Counted from the first letter of the stretch, positions 23,661 through 35,788 are shown. The stretch is 64,000 nucleotides of DNA from Berberis thunbergii (GCA_003290165.1 QNQO01001154.1:248001-312000); one strand, 5' to 3'. Numbers and translations: made by a program. Notes: generated from the sequence alone by a model not told the origin.

Positions 23661-24686
23661 GAGGGAATTTCTTTGACGATCAGCCCTAGAGCTATGGATA
23701 AAAAAAAGTGTTTTGATGTTTGAGTCTCTTTTCTTAGTTTTGGCTTTGCAGATTGGAAGTATATGTTGTTAGTACACGCAGCGAGACAAAGTTATCTATG
23801 GATTCATCATTCATCCCAAGGTTGCACATTTGAACGGTTTTGTCTTTTGATTTGTATCCCCTTCATTCAATTGGTGAAAGCGAAGGTTTTGTAGTTTGAT
23901 TTGAAGTTCTATTTCTAGTTTTTTGTTTCATTCAATCCATTCCTAAATTCACTAGTATGCCTCTTTGTCTGGTAAGCGAAGGTAGCTAAGGAAATCTTGG
24001 TGAAGTCACCTAATTGCTTGGGACAATGTATATAAGCCTAAAGGTTATCTGGAATACATATGGGTTGGTGATTCAACCTTGAAGCAAATGTTTCCTCTAG
24101 TTCACAGCATATCAGATGACCAAATGCACATAGTTGCCAGTTGGGCAAAAGTAGGCATGCATAGGTACGTTTTATCGATCTGAAGAGGGATAAATGGGGC
24201 AAGTCACAAGTAAGTTTGAGTTCTGAATGATGAAGATGATGATCAATGGGTGTGGATGGATGGAAACATGGTTTCACTTATGGTTGCACAAAAAACCAAA
24301 CAACCCGATTAAATCGCTAGAACCAAACCAAAGTGATCAATTTAGTTTCGTTTTTTATAGAATAAAAGAACGATAATCAAAATAAACTAAACAATAAGTG
24401 AAATAAACGAAATAATTCGAAATAGCAACGGTGAACATAAAGGGAAATAACTAAAAAATAAATTATCTTTCAATCAACTAACTAACAATGGGCAATCTAT
24501 GCCTTATCACTAACCTACCTTTTAAAACAAGAAATAAACCTTAAACCTAATAGGTTACCAATGTCTTAATTTTTACCTAATTACAATAATACTATAACTC
24601 TTAATACTGTTAAAATACTACTATTGCTAATATTAATAAATATTCTAATTACATCAACCTCCCCAGATTGAAGAAGCTTGTCCTTG

Positions 24687-24945
24687 AGTAGTGTTCTAAA
24701 AATTGCCAGGCGGTAGGCAGTGAGCAAGGGACTAGCATTCATAGGTCTAGGCCTGCCTAGGCATTTTTCAATGATAATTGATAATTTATCAAAATTAAGC
24801 ATAATAGCATATAAATAACTTCTAATTCAATGCCAAGATGAATATGAAAAATATGTGAAAAAAATATTCTTATTTTTTTTGAACTGGAAATAAAAAATTC
24901 AAAAACACGCTCAGGCGGCCGCCTAGGTCGATTTTTAGAGCAAAG
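24687..24945. mobile_element. hAT-type MITE, GCCTAGG family, nested in the LTR element
   Basis: Left end GTTCTAAAAATTGCCAGGCGG and right end GGTCGATTTTTAGAGC are imperfect inverted repeats and resemble the terminal repeat of the well-defined element at 58517-59228 (TGTTCTAAAAATCG), with the same GCCTAGG-rich subterminal DNA. No clear 8 bp duplication remains. Confidence 0.6.
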
Positions 24946-25486
24946 GCCACGATACACATTGACTTAAATCCAAGGAGCCAACTCAGAAAGAAACCAAGAT
25001 GACTCAAAGAATCGAAAGCTGCACGAATCACACTTGTGCATAAGCTCGTGTACAAAAATGTCCCAATACGGATCAACATAATTGTCAATGACTGAATGTG
25101 TCGGTGGAGGAATATCCCATGTTGCTAAAAAATGTGAAAAAGTCGCATAACTCAAATGACTCACAAGTCAGAAATCTAGTGCGTGTGACAGTGCCCTTAA
25201 CGTCATAAAAAAGTTGGACTCCCTAACAAATAGTATGGCTCATCCGTCTGTGTGTTTGTGCAAGTTCAGCTTCCTTCCATATTTTGTGTTGTGAAATGCT
25301 TTAATCCCATCGTCAATCTTCTAATGCATTTGTTCTAGCCATTCTCTGAAATTTCTACGACGCTTCTGGGCAAGCTCATCTGCTTCCAATTGTGCCTCAC
25401 ACTCTGGAATCTTTCGTTCATCTTGCAAAAGCTTCTCTCTGTATGTCTCAACTAGTATAACAATGGAAGGGGTAGTAGAGTGTACA

Positions 25487-26265
25487 TAGTGTAGTCAAGG
25501 CGACCACCTAGGCGCTCCTCAAGGTGTTTTTACATAATTCCACCTCAAAGTGAAGCCAATGCGGTGCGGCGAAATGAGGCATCCACCTTGCCCCGCCTCA
25601 GCCCAAAACTGGTTGTAGGCAGCCCATTTATACTCCAATTGTAGCAAAAAGAGGTTGCAATCCACTCTCTAATAGAGTTTTATGTTTCTTGGTGTATTAT
25701 TGATAAATTTGATAAAAACAAGATAAAACATTTTAAGTTTTGCTAAATTTGTCACTTTTTTTTTAATAATTTTTTTGGAGAAAACATTCCATGTTTTGAT
25801 CAATATGTGATCAACATCAATTTTGATTTTTCATAGCATAGTTCAATAATTTTTATGCTTTTGGAATATCAATAATGATCACACTTGTGGATTTTACCAA
25901 CCATTCTAACAATTTCTTTTAACAAATGCTCAATATTCTCAAGTTTCTATTCTTTCAAGATTATTGATTTTTAATAATTTAGTGGATGTTTGCAGGTTAC
26001 TTGACACTTATGTAATGCATTTTTTTGCTATATTATACAACTTTATTATATTTCTATTTCGATTCTATGTAGTTATGTCACTTTTTGTACATATTTGCAT
26101 TTGATACTTGTCAAAATGATGATGTATACTACTATGCTCATATGTTTCCATTTATTATAAAAAAATCTTTAAAATTTTTTAAGATCGCCTCACTTCACTG
26201 AGGCGTGCCTCAGGCGTTTTCAGGCCCGTCCACCTCGCCTCCGCCGTAACGCCTTAGCTACAATG
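25487..26265. mobile_element. hAT-type MITE nested in the LTR element
   Basis: Left end TAGTGTAGTCAAGGCG and right end CGCCTTAGCTACAATG form imperfect inverted repeats; both subterminal regions are rich in AGGCG / CGCCT (25500-25620, 26185-26255). Flanks TGTACA (left) and TGTGGACA (right) may be a decayed 8 bp duplication. No transposase. Confidence 0.6.
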
Positions 26266-27720
26266 TGTGGACATAATTGGCAGATGGGGATAGGGTATAG
26301 GGTAATCTGGTTCAGGTGGTAGTGGTATTATGTCATTGGTCACTAGAGGTGGTGGTGGTATAGGAGAATAGAGTTCAGGGTGGGTATACGGTGAGATATT
26401 TTAAACTAGAAGATAATCACTATTAGACACCGAGGGAAAATAGACTGGATTTGGGTTATATTGGTATTGGTATGGGACAAAGAATAAGATACGTATTGGT
26501 ATGAATAATAGGGGTAGGGATACGAGTCATAATATCGGTCCCTTATTATTATTTTTTATTTTCTTACATGTGGGGTGCTCTTAGGGACGTGTAATAAATA
26601 ATTTGAGCTCTTCTTCCTCCCCTTTCTTTACGAACTAAAATAGGGGATGGGTAGGTCTGGGTGGTCTGCTTGTGATTGGATGAAGGTGGTTGGGTTGGTT
26701 GGGGTCGGCGATGGCAACCACGATGGTGAGGGAGGATTGTGGTTGGCTTGCTGGTGCTTGCAATGATGACTGATTTGAGATGACATTGAGTGGACTGGCT
26801 GCGATGGGTCTTGTGAAGAAGGCTGTGGCCCGAGATGGTGCGATGGCGGAGTGGATTCTGACGGTGGCACAAGGAGGTGGTGGTCGTGACGAAGGGCTTG
26901 CCGACTGGGATAGGAGGGCGTTGCTTGCCGACAGTAACAGGGTTGCGTTGAAATATTTCAACATGGCTTGCCGTGATTAGGATTTGCTACGACAGATTGA
27001 GGCTAATTGGACAGACTGTCTACGACTGGTCGGTGAGTTTCTTTGTTTATCTTCTTTGAACTTTTCTCAACCTCTTTTCGAGTCTTTGATTTTTCTTCTT
27101 TCTTCGAATTATTTTTTTTTCAAAATGGAACCAAGCAATAAGAATCGTTCAATTCTGATACCAATTGATAAGAGTAAAAGAACGATAATCGAAATAAACT
27201 TAACAATAATTGAAATAAACAAAGAAATCAAAATAACAATGAATAAAATAAAGGAAATAACTAAGAAATAAATTATATTTTAATCGTTCAACTAACTAAC
27301 AATGAGCAACATATCTCTCATTTATAATTAACCAAACTTCTAAAACTAGAAACAAACCCTAAACCTAGTAGAAAACAATATCCTAACTGTTACCTAATTA
27401 CAATAATACTATTACTCTTAATACTGTTAAAATATTGCTATTGCTGGTATTAATAAATATCCTAATTACATCAATTTTATTTCGGTTCGATTTATAACAT
27501 TTTGAAATCGAAGTGATCTTCAATTTTCAGTTTTAGGATGAAAAAATGAGCTAATTGAACCGAGCTGATACACATGTTTATTTTTGAAGTTAAGGATATA
27601 ATATTAAAAAAAATTAATAGAGTATATTTAAATACATAGTTTTTGTTAGTTTGGTTTTCAGTTTAATCAAATTCCATTTCGGTTTGGTTTGATTTCATTA
27701 CGCATTTGGTTCGATTAAAT

Positions 27721-28008
27721 ATGGATTTCCATCAAACCACTGATACTGCAAACCAAACTATTAATAACCCTATTTTCACCGAACTATTAATAACCCTATT
27801 TTCACTGCTAATGTTACTTATTTCTTTTCAATTAGAAATTTCCAGCAAGTAATAATCCTTTATAATGGATTTCCATCAAACCACTGATACTGCAAACCAA
27901 ACTATTAATAACCCTATTTTCACCGAACTATTAATAACCCTATTTTCACTGCTAATGTTACTTATTTCTTTTCAATTAGAAATTTCCAGCAAGTAATAAT
28001 CCTTTATA
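27721..28008. repeat. Perfect 144 bp tandem duplication
   Basis: 27721-27864 is repeated base for base as 27865-28008. Each unit also holds an inner ~24 bp direct repeat (CTATTAATAACCCTATTTTC, twice). The lack of differences means it arose very recently or is kept by conversion. Confidence 0.93.
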
Positions 28009-28195
28009 ATGGATGTTTTCCAAAAAAATTTTAATCAATAAAACAAGAAATAGCAATTTGCAATTTTTAAACTTAAATTATACATCATGTATTAAGTATG
28101 ACACTCTTTCACTATCTTCCAATCAAACATCAAGAAAAGAAGTATGAGTCTTTGAATATGTCGTACGAGTCTTTGAATATGCATCACGTATGACC

Positions 28196-28465
28196 CTAAA
28201 TCCATGCAATAACCCTGAATATCCACAGATTATGTACATCTTTGTTCAAGAAGGTTATATTGTTACTTCTCTCCATGGGCGTGAAATCTTCTATTTTGCT
28301 ATCTATATTTTTTCGGAAAAAGAGTAATAAGAGTGGTGTCCAGACTCCACTCCATGAACCCTGTGGACCCTTGTGAGACATCTTCAACAAAGTCCTATGT
28401 TTTGGTAAAGAAATCAAGGAGAAACCATCAATGCCCGGAGCAACATCCCATTTAAGGGAGTTCAA
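28196..28465 (-). pseudogene. LINE RT fragment (N-terminal RT motifs)
   Basis: The minus-strand frame contains LKWDVAPGIDGF, the K/PG.DGF motif at the start of LINE reverse-transcriptase domains, followed by sequence resembling the F.P....N motif region. The rest of the RT is missing. Intron 2, antisense to PRP38. Confidence 0.55.
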
Positions 28466-28548
28466 AGATAGTAGAATTTCTGCCTAAAAAATATTAGCTA
28501 CCTTGGAGTTGATTAGTAAAGTCCCTTATAGTGATATGTTCAACCTGT

Positions 28549-28745
28549 GTTATTAATGCGCCGCTAAATCGGCGAGGAGTGACCGATACGATTTGGGTAT
28601 TTAGTGGTTTGGTTTAGCAGACACCGATAAATTGGCTAGTCATCGATAATTCGACCCATCCAATATATATATATTTATATTTATATATATGCTTTAAAAA
28701 ATAGATCGATTAAATCCGATTAATCCTGATTAATCGTAAATTGGT
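28549..28745. repeat. Diverged short transposon-like repeat (pair of 18390-18570)
   Basis: Shares GATACGATTTGGGTATTT and spaced AGTCATCGATAA-like motifs with 18390-18570. Contains an AT run (28663-28690). Ends not defined. Confidence 0.35.
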
Positions 28746-29149
28746 CCTGGATCGCAAAGGGTTCGTTTTCCATTTTTAACTAGATAGTGTTCAACAATAG
28801 GCTCTGTAACCTCCCCATGTACATGGAGGTGGGAAATAGTGTTAGAGATCTTCCTGAAGTTAGCTACTTTATGAAAAAGATTCGAACAAATAAAAGTCTC
28901 CATTCCTACCTCATTTAACCATTGCTTTCCTTTTTCAGTGGATATGATCCCATTTAAGGAGATGAAGAAGTTCAAACTACATTCTTTGAAACTTGATGCA
29001 TCACTAACTTTTATGCATCAATAACTTTTTGAGATCAGACCTCCCTAGGTCGGTGCTCTCAGTCGCAAGACATACTTAGCTGCTTTATCATACTGGGACC
29101 CAACTATACAGTCTTGACGAAGATCAAGGAAGGATTATAGAAAGAACAA

Positions 29150-31106
29150 TAAAATCGAAACTATATGACCCAAGCTTAGAAAATCTGAGATGTGAGAGCT
29201 AAATTATTGTTGAAATTCAGAAAATAAATTGAAATTGATTGTTTTGAGTTTAATCGATTTATTGATTCTCTAAAATTCGTACCAAGAGCTCCTTATATAG
29301 ATACCTTTGAAAACAAATTAAAAACCTTCTAAAACATAGAAAATGACTTTCCTAAGGTATCTAAACCTACTTCCTAAGACAATTTTAAATCTTTTTGGGC
29401 ACTTGGCTTCTAAATAAGCCATAAAACAGAAAAATGGAAATCAGTCTAAAATAGAGATAAGCTAAAAATATCATATTTCCTAATACTATTTGACGCTCAA
29501 TAATGAAAGTTTCTTTGAACCAAAATTCCTCCTTTATGTACCAAACTACCAATAGATATTCTCCAAAATGTTTTACATCAGTTCCTCTTCTTTAATAACT
29601 TGCCCTCGAATTATGCATCAAAACAAGCAACGCATTATTGTGGCGAGATGTAAGGGACAAAACACTTGATCTTTCCAATGACATTTGCGGCTTATCATTT
29701 TCTTCTTTGACGCTCTTTGACAAATGTTAATAACTTGTGAAAGTTTTTGTTTTCAAAGTTGCAAAATGAATATTGAAATACTCGATCAATAATTTAATTA
29801 ACATATTCTAACCAACAAACATTTCACAATATCTCGCATATGGGTCATCAAAGCTATATCTTATATTCTTTGAACAAACCCAACCTTGGGTTTTGCATAA
29901 CATGAGTTTGAATGATATCCTCATCGTCTTTGAAAAAAGGCAATCGAGAGAACCTAGAAAAATAAGCGGTGGATTGTAAAGTGCACAAAAATGGTATGAA
30001 GGCTTTGGGGCGTTGGTGGAGAAGGTGATTTTGGGTTAGGATGGGGGAAGGACGTCTACAATAGGATCGGGTTTTGGCGGTTGTGGTTTAAAATATGGTT
30101 ATGTTAGAGGTTTTTCTTTGATTGGACTCCCAAAATTTTGTTGTCATGTTCTCTGTAGTCACTCTCCCATTCTTTTTTCTCTTTTCTCAAATGCCTTGGC
30201 AATAAGGGTGTAAGTGAGGTGTATCTCTTGAGCCGATGAGAATGGTGGTCGTGGTGTTGTAGGATAAACAGGTTGAGGTTGTTGGGGTTTGTTGAAATCT
30301 TGTGAAGTCGAATATGGAAGAGGTGGCAGGTAAGTAAATTTAGGGGGTGGGTAAATTTGTGGTGGATAATTATCACGATAATAATGATAATCATATGCTG
30401 GATATAGGTCGTAAGGATCATTGTAAAATGAACGAGATCAGTGAGGGTGGTAGTAGTTGGAGGGTGGTTTTTGATTTCCATAAACATGGTTTTGATGTTC
30501 AAAATTTTGGTTAGGGTGATAAAATTTCAGGTCTGTTTGTGTCCCAAAAATTTGTCGTTGTGGAGGGTTTTTGCTTTTCCTAGGATGAATTAGGTAGGGC
30601 GATAGGCAAGAGGTGTGTGGTATGGATCGGTATCAATTGGTGTAAAGAGTGCGATTATGGCATTTTGATTGGAAGTACTACCATATGAAAAAGTGGAGGG
30701 GTTGGGTGTTGTGGAGGAAGATTGCTACCGGGATGTTGGGGTCGAGGGAGGCTGGAAAGGAGAGGAGATACCTCTGATTTTTCGGGTACCAATGCAACTT
30801 TGCCCTTATTTTCATCACGTTTTTCAAACTCCGTGAGAAGCATCGTCTTAAACCGATCTTCCATCTATTTCAAACTTTGATCAAGTTGGTCCATGGTCAC
30901 GAAGTTATTGAGGTGAGCATCAACGTCCTCGATACGTAAGGTAGATCCTTGAACCATGTTGGTGGTAGGCTCTCAATCGAGGCTGTAATTAACACTTAAT
31001 GTAGTGAAAACATAAAATAATACACAAATTCAGAAAATCTGAGATGTGAGAGCTAAATTATTTGTCCTTGATGTATCATGGACATTTTCCAAGATGTTCT
31101 ACATCA
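29150..31106 (-). mobile_element. Deleted Gypsy-type retrotransposon
   Basis: Minus-strand reading: a short, internally deleted 5' LTR (31106-~31010, starting TGATGTAGAACATC); a gag-like start near 30955 (MVQGSTLRIEDVDAHLNNF, then VTMDQLDQSLK, a stop, and MEDRFKTMLLTEFEKRDENK); a proline/histidine-rich decayed interior; and a 3' LTR (29580-~29150) preceded by a purine tract AAAGAAGAGGAAC (complement of 29593-29581). Protease, RT and integrase are missing. A third LTR of this family lies at 10440-10922. Confidence 0.75.
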
Positions 31107-31229
31107 CCGTCGCTGACCTAGTGAAGTAGGGTGAAACTTGTCTATTTTGGATAACAACGGGAGTCATCTTCATAGTAGGCAATCACATCCATCCAAGAAT
31201 GTGATATCTGAGGGAGGAGTTGGCGACTA

Positions 31230-31830
31230 AACTATTTTTTAAACATTTGGTGAAGCGTTGGGGAAATTTTTTAGCAATCGTGACACTATCTTCACAGGGA
31301 AAATTTGGAATGAGTTGTTCTAGACTTCAAGTTTTGTTGGTCCAAACCCAATATGTCAACTAGCTATAATCCCCTGTTTGAACGTTTCAATTCTATGCTT
31401 GAAAAATATCTTTGCTACTTTGTTCAAACCCAATATGTCAACTGGCAACGACCCTCAGTCATCAGATAGAACCCAATAATCCTCTGATAGAACCCAATAA
31501 TCCTTTGTCGGAACGTTTCAATTCTATGCTTGAAGAATATCTTCGTTACTTTGTTCAAACCCAATATGTCAACTAGCTACCACCCTCAGTCATCAGATAG
31601 AGCCCAATAATCCTCTGTCGGAACGCTTCAATTCTATGCTTGAAGAATATCTTCGTTACTTTGTTCAAACCCAATATGTCATCTAGCTACCACCCTCAGT
31701 CATCAGATAGAACCCAATATTGTGCATGCTCAAGTTATGTATTATGGCTAGTTGAAGTCGTATTTATTCAGTTTGACCTTAGGCTTGCTAGTGATTCAAT
31801 TGCTAGCTCCGCACCGATTGCTTGACAGTT
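31230..31830 (+). pseudogene. Gypsy integrase fragment with internal ~110 bp tandem repeats
   Basis: Plus-strand frames show RDTIFTGKIWNELF (~31280) and PNMS(S/T)SYHPQSSDRTQ, the end of the integrase core (family pattern ..MSTSYHPQTDGQTE). The block from CAAACCCAATATGTCA through CTTGAAGAATATCTTCG recurs about three and a half times at 110 bp (one interval is 131 bp owing to an extra 21 bp repeat) between 31336 and 31725. It is opposite in orientation to the neighbouring Gypsy element, so of separate origin. Confidence 0.75.
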
Positions 31831-33803
31831 CAGCCAAGTACCCTTTGGCGTCAAGGACATGTTGGACAAGATTTGTTTGAGTGTAGCATAACAACCTCGT
31901 AGTGGAGTTGTTAGTTGGCTTCAAATTACTTTTGGTTGCATCAAGTGCTTGAAACAATGCCATGTTGTAGCCTGTGCATTGATTTAATCGTGTGGCTTGA
32001 AATATGAGGTGCTATGTAGGAGAAAACAAGCAAGCAGAGGTCAGCCAATCAGTACTGTACAGGTCTGGAAGAGGAAACTACAGCTCGAACTAGAGTGATG
32101 GTGAGCCAAATATGATAGTGACTAAAGGTAAGTCTTTGAGCGATGACTATAGGTCTACAATATCTAATGAGCCCAACCAGGAGGTGGCCTTGTTGGCGGG
32201 TCTGAACCAAAGGTGGACAGGTTAAAATTAAAATGTAGAAATTGTTCTAAAAAAGAAAGAAACAAAGAGCAACGAAAAGTATGATGGGTTTCTGCATGTA
32301 CCCACAAATGCTTGGTTATTGGCAGATTGAACAACAACCCCCCAAAAAAAAATTTGTTCCCTGAACTAGACTAGTTTGTGCGAGTCAAACTGGTGTATAT
32401 GCTAGTTTCATAGAATGACCCAACATGATGTATGGCACCCGACAACTAAATTGACTTTGATATACCTTGAGATCAGTAAAAGAAAGCTCTTCTTAATGAT
32501 CCAAATCAATGGTCTTATTCTTTGTAAATCCCTAAAGAATGGAGATCACCTATGGTATAGAGTCCAAATCCTCTACATATGGCACCTACTCCCGGTTGTA
32601 GATTTTTCAACAGTTACACCTTAACGAGATTAATTCCCAACCCACCCGCCCATGTATTTTATGCATCACCAAATTAGTCCTTAAAAAACGGTTATAACAT
32701 GTTTTTTTTTTCTTGGGGTATAGAGTCCAAATCTCTACACCCGGATGTAGAGGATTCAGACTCATTCCTAAATTATCTTTTTCCCCACTCATCTTCTGCA
32801 GAAACCAACACTTCACGACAAAACTCCTCTGTTTTCTTAACTTCTTCTCTTTTACTTGGGCTTCTTCTAAGTTCTAACCTTAACCTTCACTCCATATCTT
32901 AACCTCTGCAGCCTTTCTTAGGTATTCAGAGCGCCATTAAACCCATCAAATCAAGTCAGTGGGGAAGAGAGGTTCTCGATTCGAATCAATGAGGAAGAGA
33001 GGCTCCTTCTCATTTATACAGTAACTCTATTTTGCTAAAAAGGAAGTCAAACAATTTGGGTTTGACCAGGTATGTACCAAACTAGGTATGCAACAAACTG
33101 GACAAAAGCAGAAAAAGGTAGACTTGGTGGAAGAAGAGAAGGATATACTTTTTTGGGCCCAGTAGCCCTGTCCTCTTCAATTGATGTAAGGAATCTTGCC
33201 TTTGTCCTTCTTGGATGAAAGTTCAAGCTTTCTTGAAAATAAATAAATAACACACTTCAACGTCATTCATAGGAGAACACTAGAAACAATACACAAAGGA
33301 TCTCGAAAGTTTGATATCTCTACTTGTAGGAAAAGTTTTGTTAGACAAAAGGACACCAGAAGGCGTCTCTACTTGGTATAAAACTAAAGCCTTGCAGCAG
33401 CAAACAACGAAACGGTTACATTTTCTCTTAGTCAAGGATTACTAAACAAGTTGAAGGGGAAAATTTTCCGTCTTTTGAATAAAAAAGTGCAGGAGTTGAT
33501 AAGTTCTATACTTTTTAGTAGCTTCCGTTTTTCATTCGTGTGTGATTTAGTTGGTGTTTTATTCAGTGATTTGTAGTATGCCATGCATTTAAAAGTAACA
33601 AAAGATAGTTTGAAACTCTATCGAAAGATGTACTAGATTTTTCAGTTGTCTTGGGGTTGGTAAGTGGGATGTGTAGGTTTGCATAACTTGGAATTGGAAT
33701 TGGAAGTGGATTTTGATTTCTAATACTACCAAAGTTCAAAAGTAGCACGCACGTTCTGCAAGTGGAGTTCTTACAACTTACAGTTTGATTAATTTGTATT
33801 CAG
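31831..33803 (+). other. PRP38 intron 2, last part: no element recognised
   Basis: No gene or closed transposon. A phrase GGTATAGAGTCCAAATC(C)TCTACA occurs at ~32554 and ~32716, a short local duplication. The polypyrimidine tract and acceptor for exon 3 are at 33785-33803. Confidence 0.4.
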
Positions 33804-33875
33804 GAATTCTCACCAGGATCAAGTGGTCGAATGACAACAATGGGCTTGTATGTATGTGATCTGCTTCTTGGGCAG
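33804..33875 (+). CDS. PRP38: PRP38 coding exon 3 (residues 124-147)
   Basis: Acceptor TTGTATTCAG (ends 33803) and donor GTTAGC (33876). The 72 bp exon encodes EFSPGSSGRMTTMGLYVCD then LLLGQ, the end of the PRP38 core. Phase 0 both sides. C in VCD replaces the R common in relatives (VRDLLLGQ); otherwise conserved. Confidence 0.93.
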
Positions 33876-34963
33876 GTTAGCATTCACAGCTTCTACCATG
33901 TTTCTGCCTCTGGAAGCTGCATTATGTTTGTTCCGAACTCTTGGGCATGACTCATGATGTTATCTTTTACTGAGCTTGGTCTGAGTTTATGTTTTTACTA
34001 TGGGCATTTGTGTGTGTGTGTGTTTGTCTGATATTGTTTCTGGCAGAGTACAATTTCAGAACATGTTATTGTATCCCAGGCCACAACTAAATTGCCGTGA
34101 ATGCTACTTCCTGCATGCCCTCCATTTTTTTCTGGCAGATTGCCTGGACTAGGATAAGATATTTCTTTTGCTTCAAGACACAGTATTTGTCCCAATTTGT
34201 GTTCCTTGAAATGGGGAATTAGGGACTCTCTTACCATTCCTTTTTGTCTGGGTGCACCAGTCAAACGTGAAACCAAGTTAATCTCATATCCATGAATGTC
34301 TTGTTGTGTAATGATGTGTATAATTTGCCCAGTTGCTAAAAAGTAACTAAGCTTTGCCTAAGCAATTTTAAGCAGAGATTAAGCAACTATGATAACCTTG
34401 AGTTATTCTCATAAATTATGCCTGAGCTGAGAACTATTTCGTACTCAAGGTTGCTGCTTGAACTTGGTTAAAGCTTCAAAACTTTTTTAGCAGTTGGGAA
34501 AATTGTACAGAATAGAAAGCAAGCCATTCATGTCTGTTTTCTGTTGTGGAGTTCTACCACGTTCTTTAACAATTCTACAATACTACTTTCATTTGAAAAG
34601 ATCCATAAGCGTTGTTGTTTCTTCTAGCATGTTTGCAATTAGTGTTATTTTTTTATTCAGAAAAACAAAGTTTTATTGATATATGAGGAACAAAAAGAAA
34701 GTGAAGTTGACTGGAGAAAAAACACTGTAAACACCCAACAGAAATATGAACAATGCAATTATCATTTGTTTGTCAAAGCATTTGGATGTTTTCTCTGTAG
34801 GGCATTTCACTGGTTGATGGTTTGAAAATTGCATTTGGAAAATGCTAGGGGTGGATGTTTCTTTCATACTTATATTAGGGCCTGCTATGCAGAACTGCTA
34901 GATCTTGTTTTCAATGTGTGCTTTGTACTGTAAAATGACAGCACCACCCCTCATTTCTTGCAG
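33876..34963 (+). other. PRP38 intron 3
   Basis: 1,088 bp. Contains a (TG)n run at ~34009-34023 and, near 34650-34720, a T-rich stretch followed by AAAGTTTTATTGATATATGAGGAAC that looks like an antisense LINE 3' end. The acceptor TTTCTTGCAG ends at 34963. Confidence 0.6.
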
Positions 34964-35788
34964 TATTACTTTGATACCCTTTTCCCTCGTACTCCTGTTC
35001 CTATTATGCGGCAGATTGTTGCCAACCTTGAGAGGATGAAGCTCCCCACGAAGCACTCTGGTGTGACAGGGGAATCGAGCCGTCATGGATCTGATGATAC
35101 TGCTCGTCGGCCACCTTCAGTGAAGGCTGCACTTTCGGTTTCTTTTGGTCAGCGTGCTCCTCATCGTGCATCCACAAGGGACTCATCACCAGTTAGGCGC
35201 ACCATGCCATCTCTTCGTGAAAGAAATGATGATGTACGTAGGTCTCCTAGCCGGCATCACAGCAAGAGCCATGAGTTATCTGATCGTGAACGTTCTGTCA
35301 GAGACGGGGAAAGGGACAGGAAAAGAGATTCAGATAGGGGCAGAGGCAGAGAGAGGGACAGGGAGAATGGCAGGGACACGGAGAAACGAAGTGAGCATTG
35401 GCATGGAAATCATGGAAGTAGAAATTATCATGAGTTGAAGTATAATGAGAGAGAAAGCAGCAGGCGGGACAATGAGAAGAGCAGCAGAGGTACTAGTAGT
35501 AACCATAGAGAATCTAATTACCGAAGTAGAAGTAGGAGCAGAAGTAGGAGTAGAAGCAGGAGCAGGAGCCAGAGCCGGAGCCGGAGTTTGCAAGTTAGTT
35601 CCAGTCACCGTCCAAGTCCTTATAGAGAAGGAAGCAAGGAAAAAACATCTGGATCGACCAATCTAGCCAAGCTGAGGGACCTATATGGGGATGCTGGTGA
35701 ACAGAAAGGCGATGGTGACATTGAAAGGATTCGGAAAAGTAGCACTACAGGTGAAGAGGTGATTCGACTTGGTGGTTCCTGGAAGTAG
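34964..35788 (+). CDS. PRP38: PRP38 coding exon 4 (residues 148-421, RS tail)
   Basis: Begins YYFDTLFPRTPVPIMRQIV, finishing the PRP38 domain, then a plant-conserved linker (ARRPPSVKAALSVSFGQRAP, STRDSSPVRRT). An arginine/serine and RD/RE-rich tail follows, with a pure (RS)n run at residues ~334-355 encoded by AGNAGN repeats. It closes LGGSWK-stop (TAG 35786-35788). RS tails mediate contacts among splicing factors and are phosphorylated by SR kinases. The long open frames in other frames and on the opposite strand here are shadows of this repetitive codon use. Confidence 0.95.
   Translation, partial: YYFDTLFPRTPVPIMRQIVANLERMKLPTKHSGVTGESSRHGSDDTARRPPSVKAALSVSFGQRAPHRASTRDSSPVRRTMPSLRERNDDVRRSPSRHHSKSHELSDRERSVRDGERDRKRDSDRGRGRERDRENGRDTEKRSEHWHGNHGSRNYHELKYNERESSRRDNEKSSRGTSSNHRESNYRSRSRSRSRSRSRSRSQSRSRSLQVSSSHRPSPYREGSKEKTSGSTNLAKLRDLYGDAGEQKGDGDIERIRKSSTTGEEVIRLGGSWK

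Larger units (their letters stand above)
24352..27473 (-). mobile_element. LTR retrotransposon with two ~305 bp LTRs, no intact genes
   Basis: Minus-strand reading: 5' LTR 27473-27166 (TGATGTAATTAGG ... CTCTTATCA); two bases later a primer-binding site TGGTATCAGA (complement of 27163-27154), matching initiator-Met tRNA; 3' LTR ~24656-24352, preceded by a purine tract GGGGAGGT (complement of 24664-24657). The two LTRs align along their length with scattered substitutions. The ~2.5 kb interior keeps only a small coiled-coil-like frame (CEAQLEADELAQKRRRNF, ~25400) and a proline/tyrosine-rich stretch, with no pol, so it moved in trans or is a deletion derivative. Two hAT-type elements sit inside it. 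The TSD could not be decided because of T-rich flanks. Confidence 0.85.

Noticed and set aside
26564..26980. Pro/Ser/Thr-rich frames on both strands near 26.6-26.9 kb
   Set aside because: Low-complexity frames inside the LTR retrotransposon interior (PBS/gag-side region); possibly decayed gag, but nothing diagnostic.
35145..35666. Long open frames in the other plus frame and on the minus strand (35145-35438, 35330-35608, 35445-35666)
   Set aside because: They overlap PRP38 exon 4 and come from its repetitive RS/RD codons (AGNAGN); they have no independent features.
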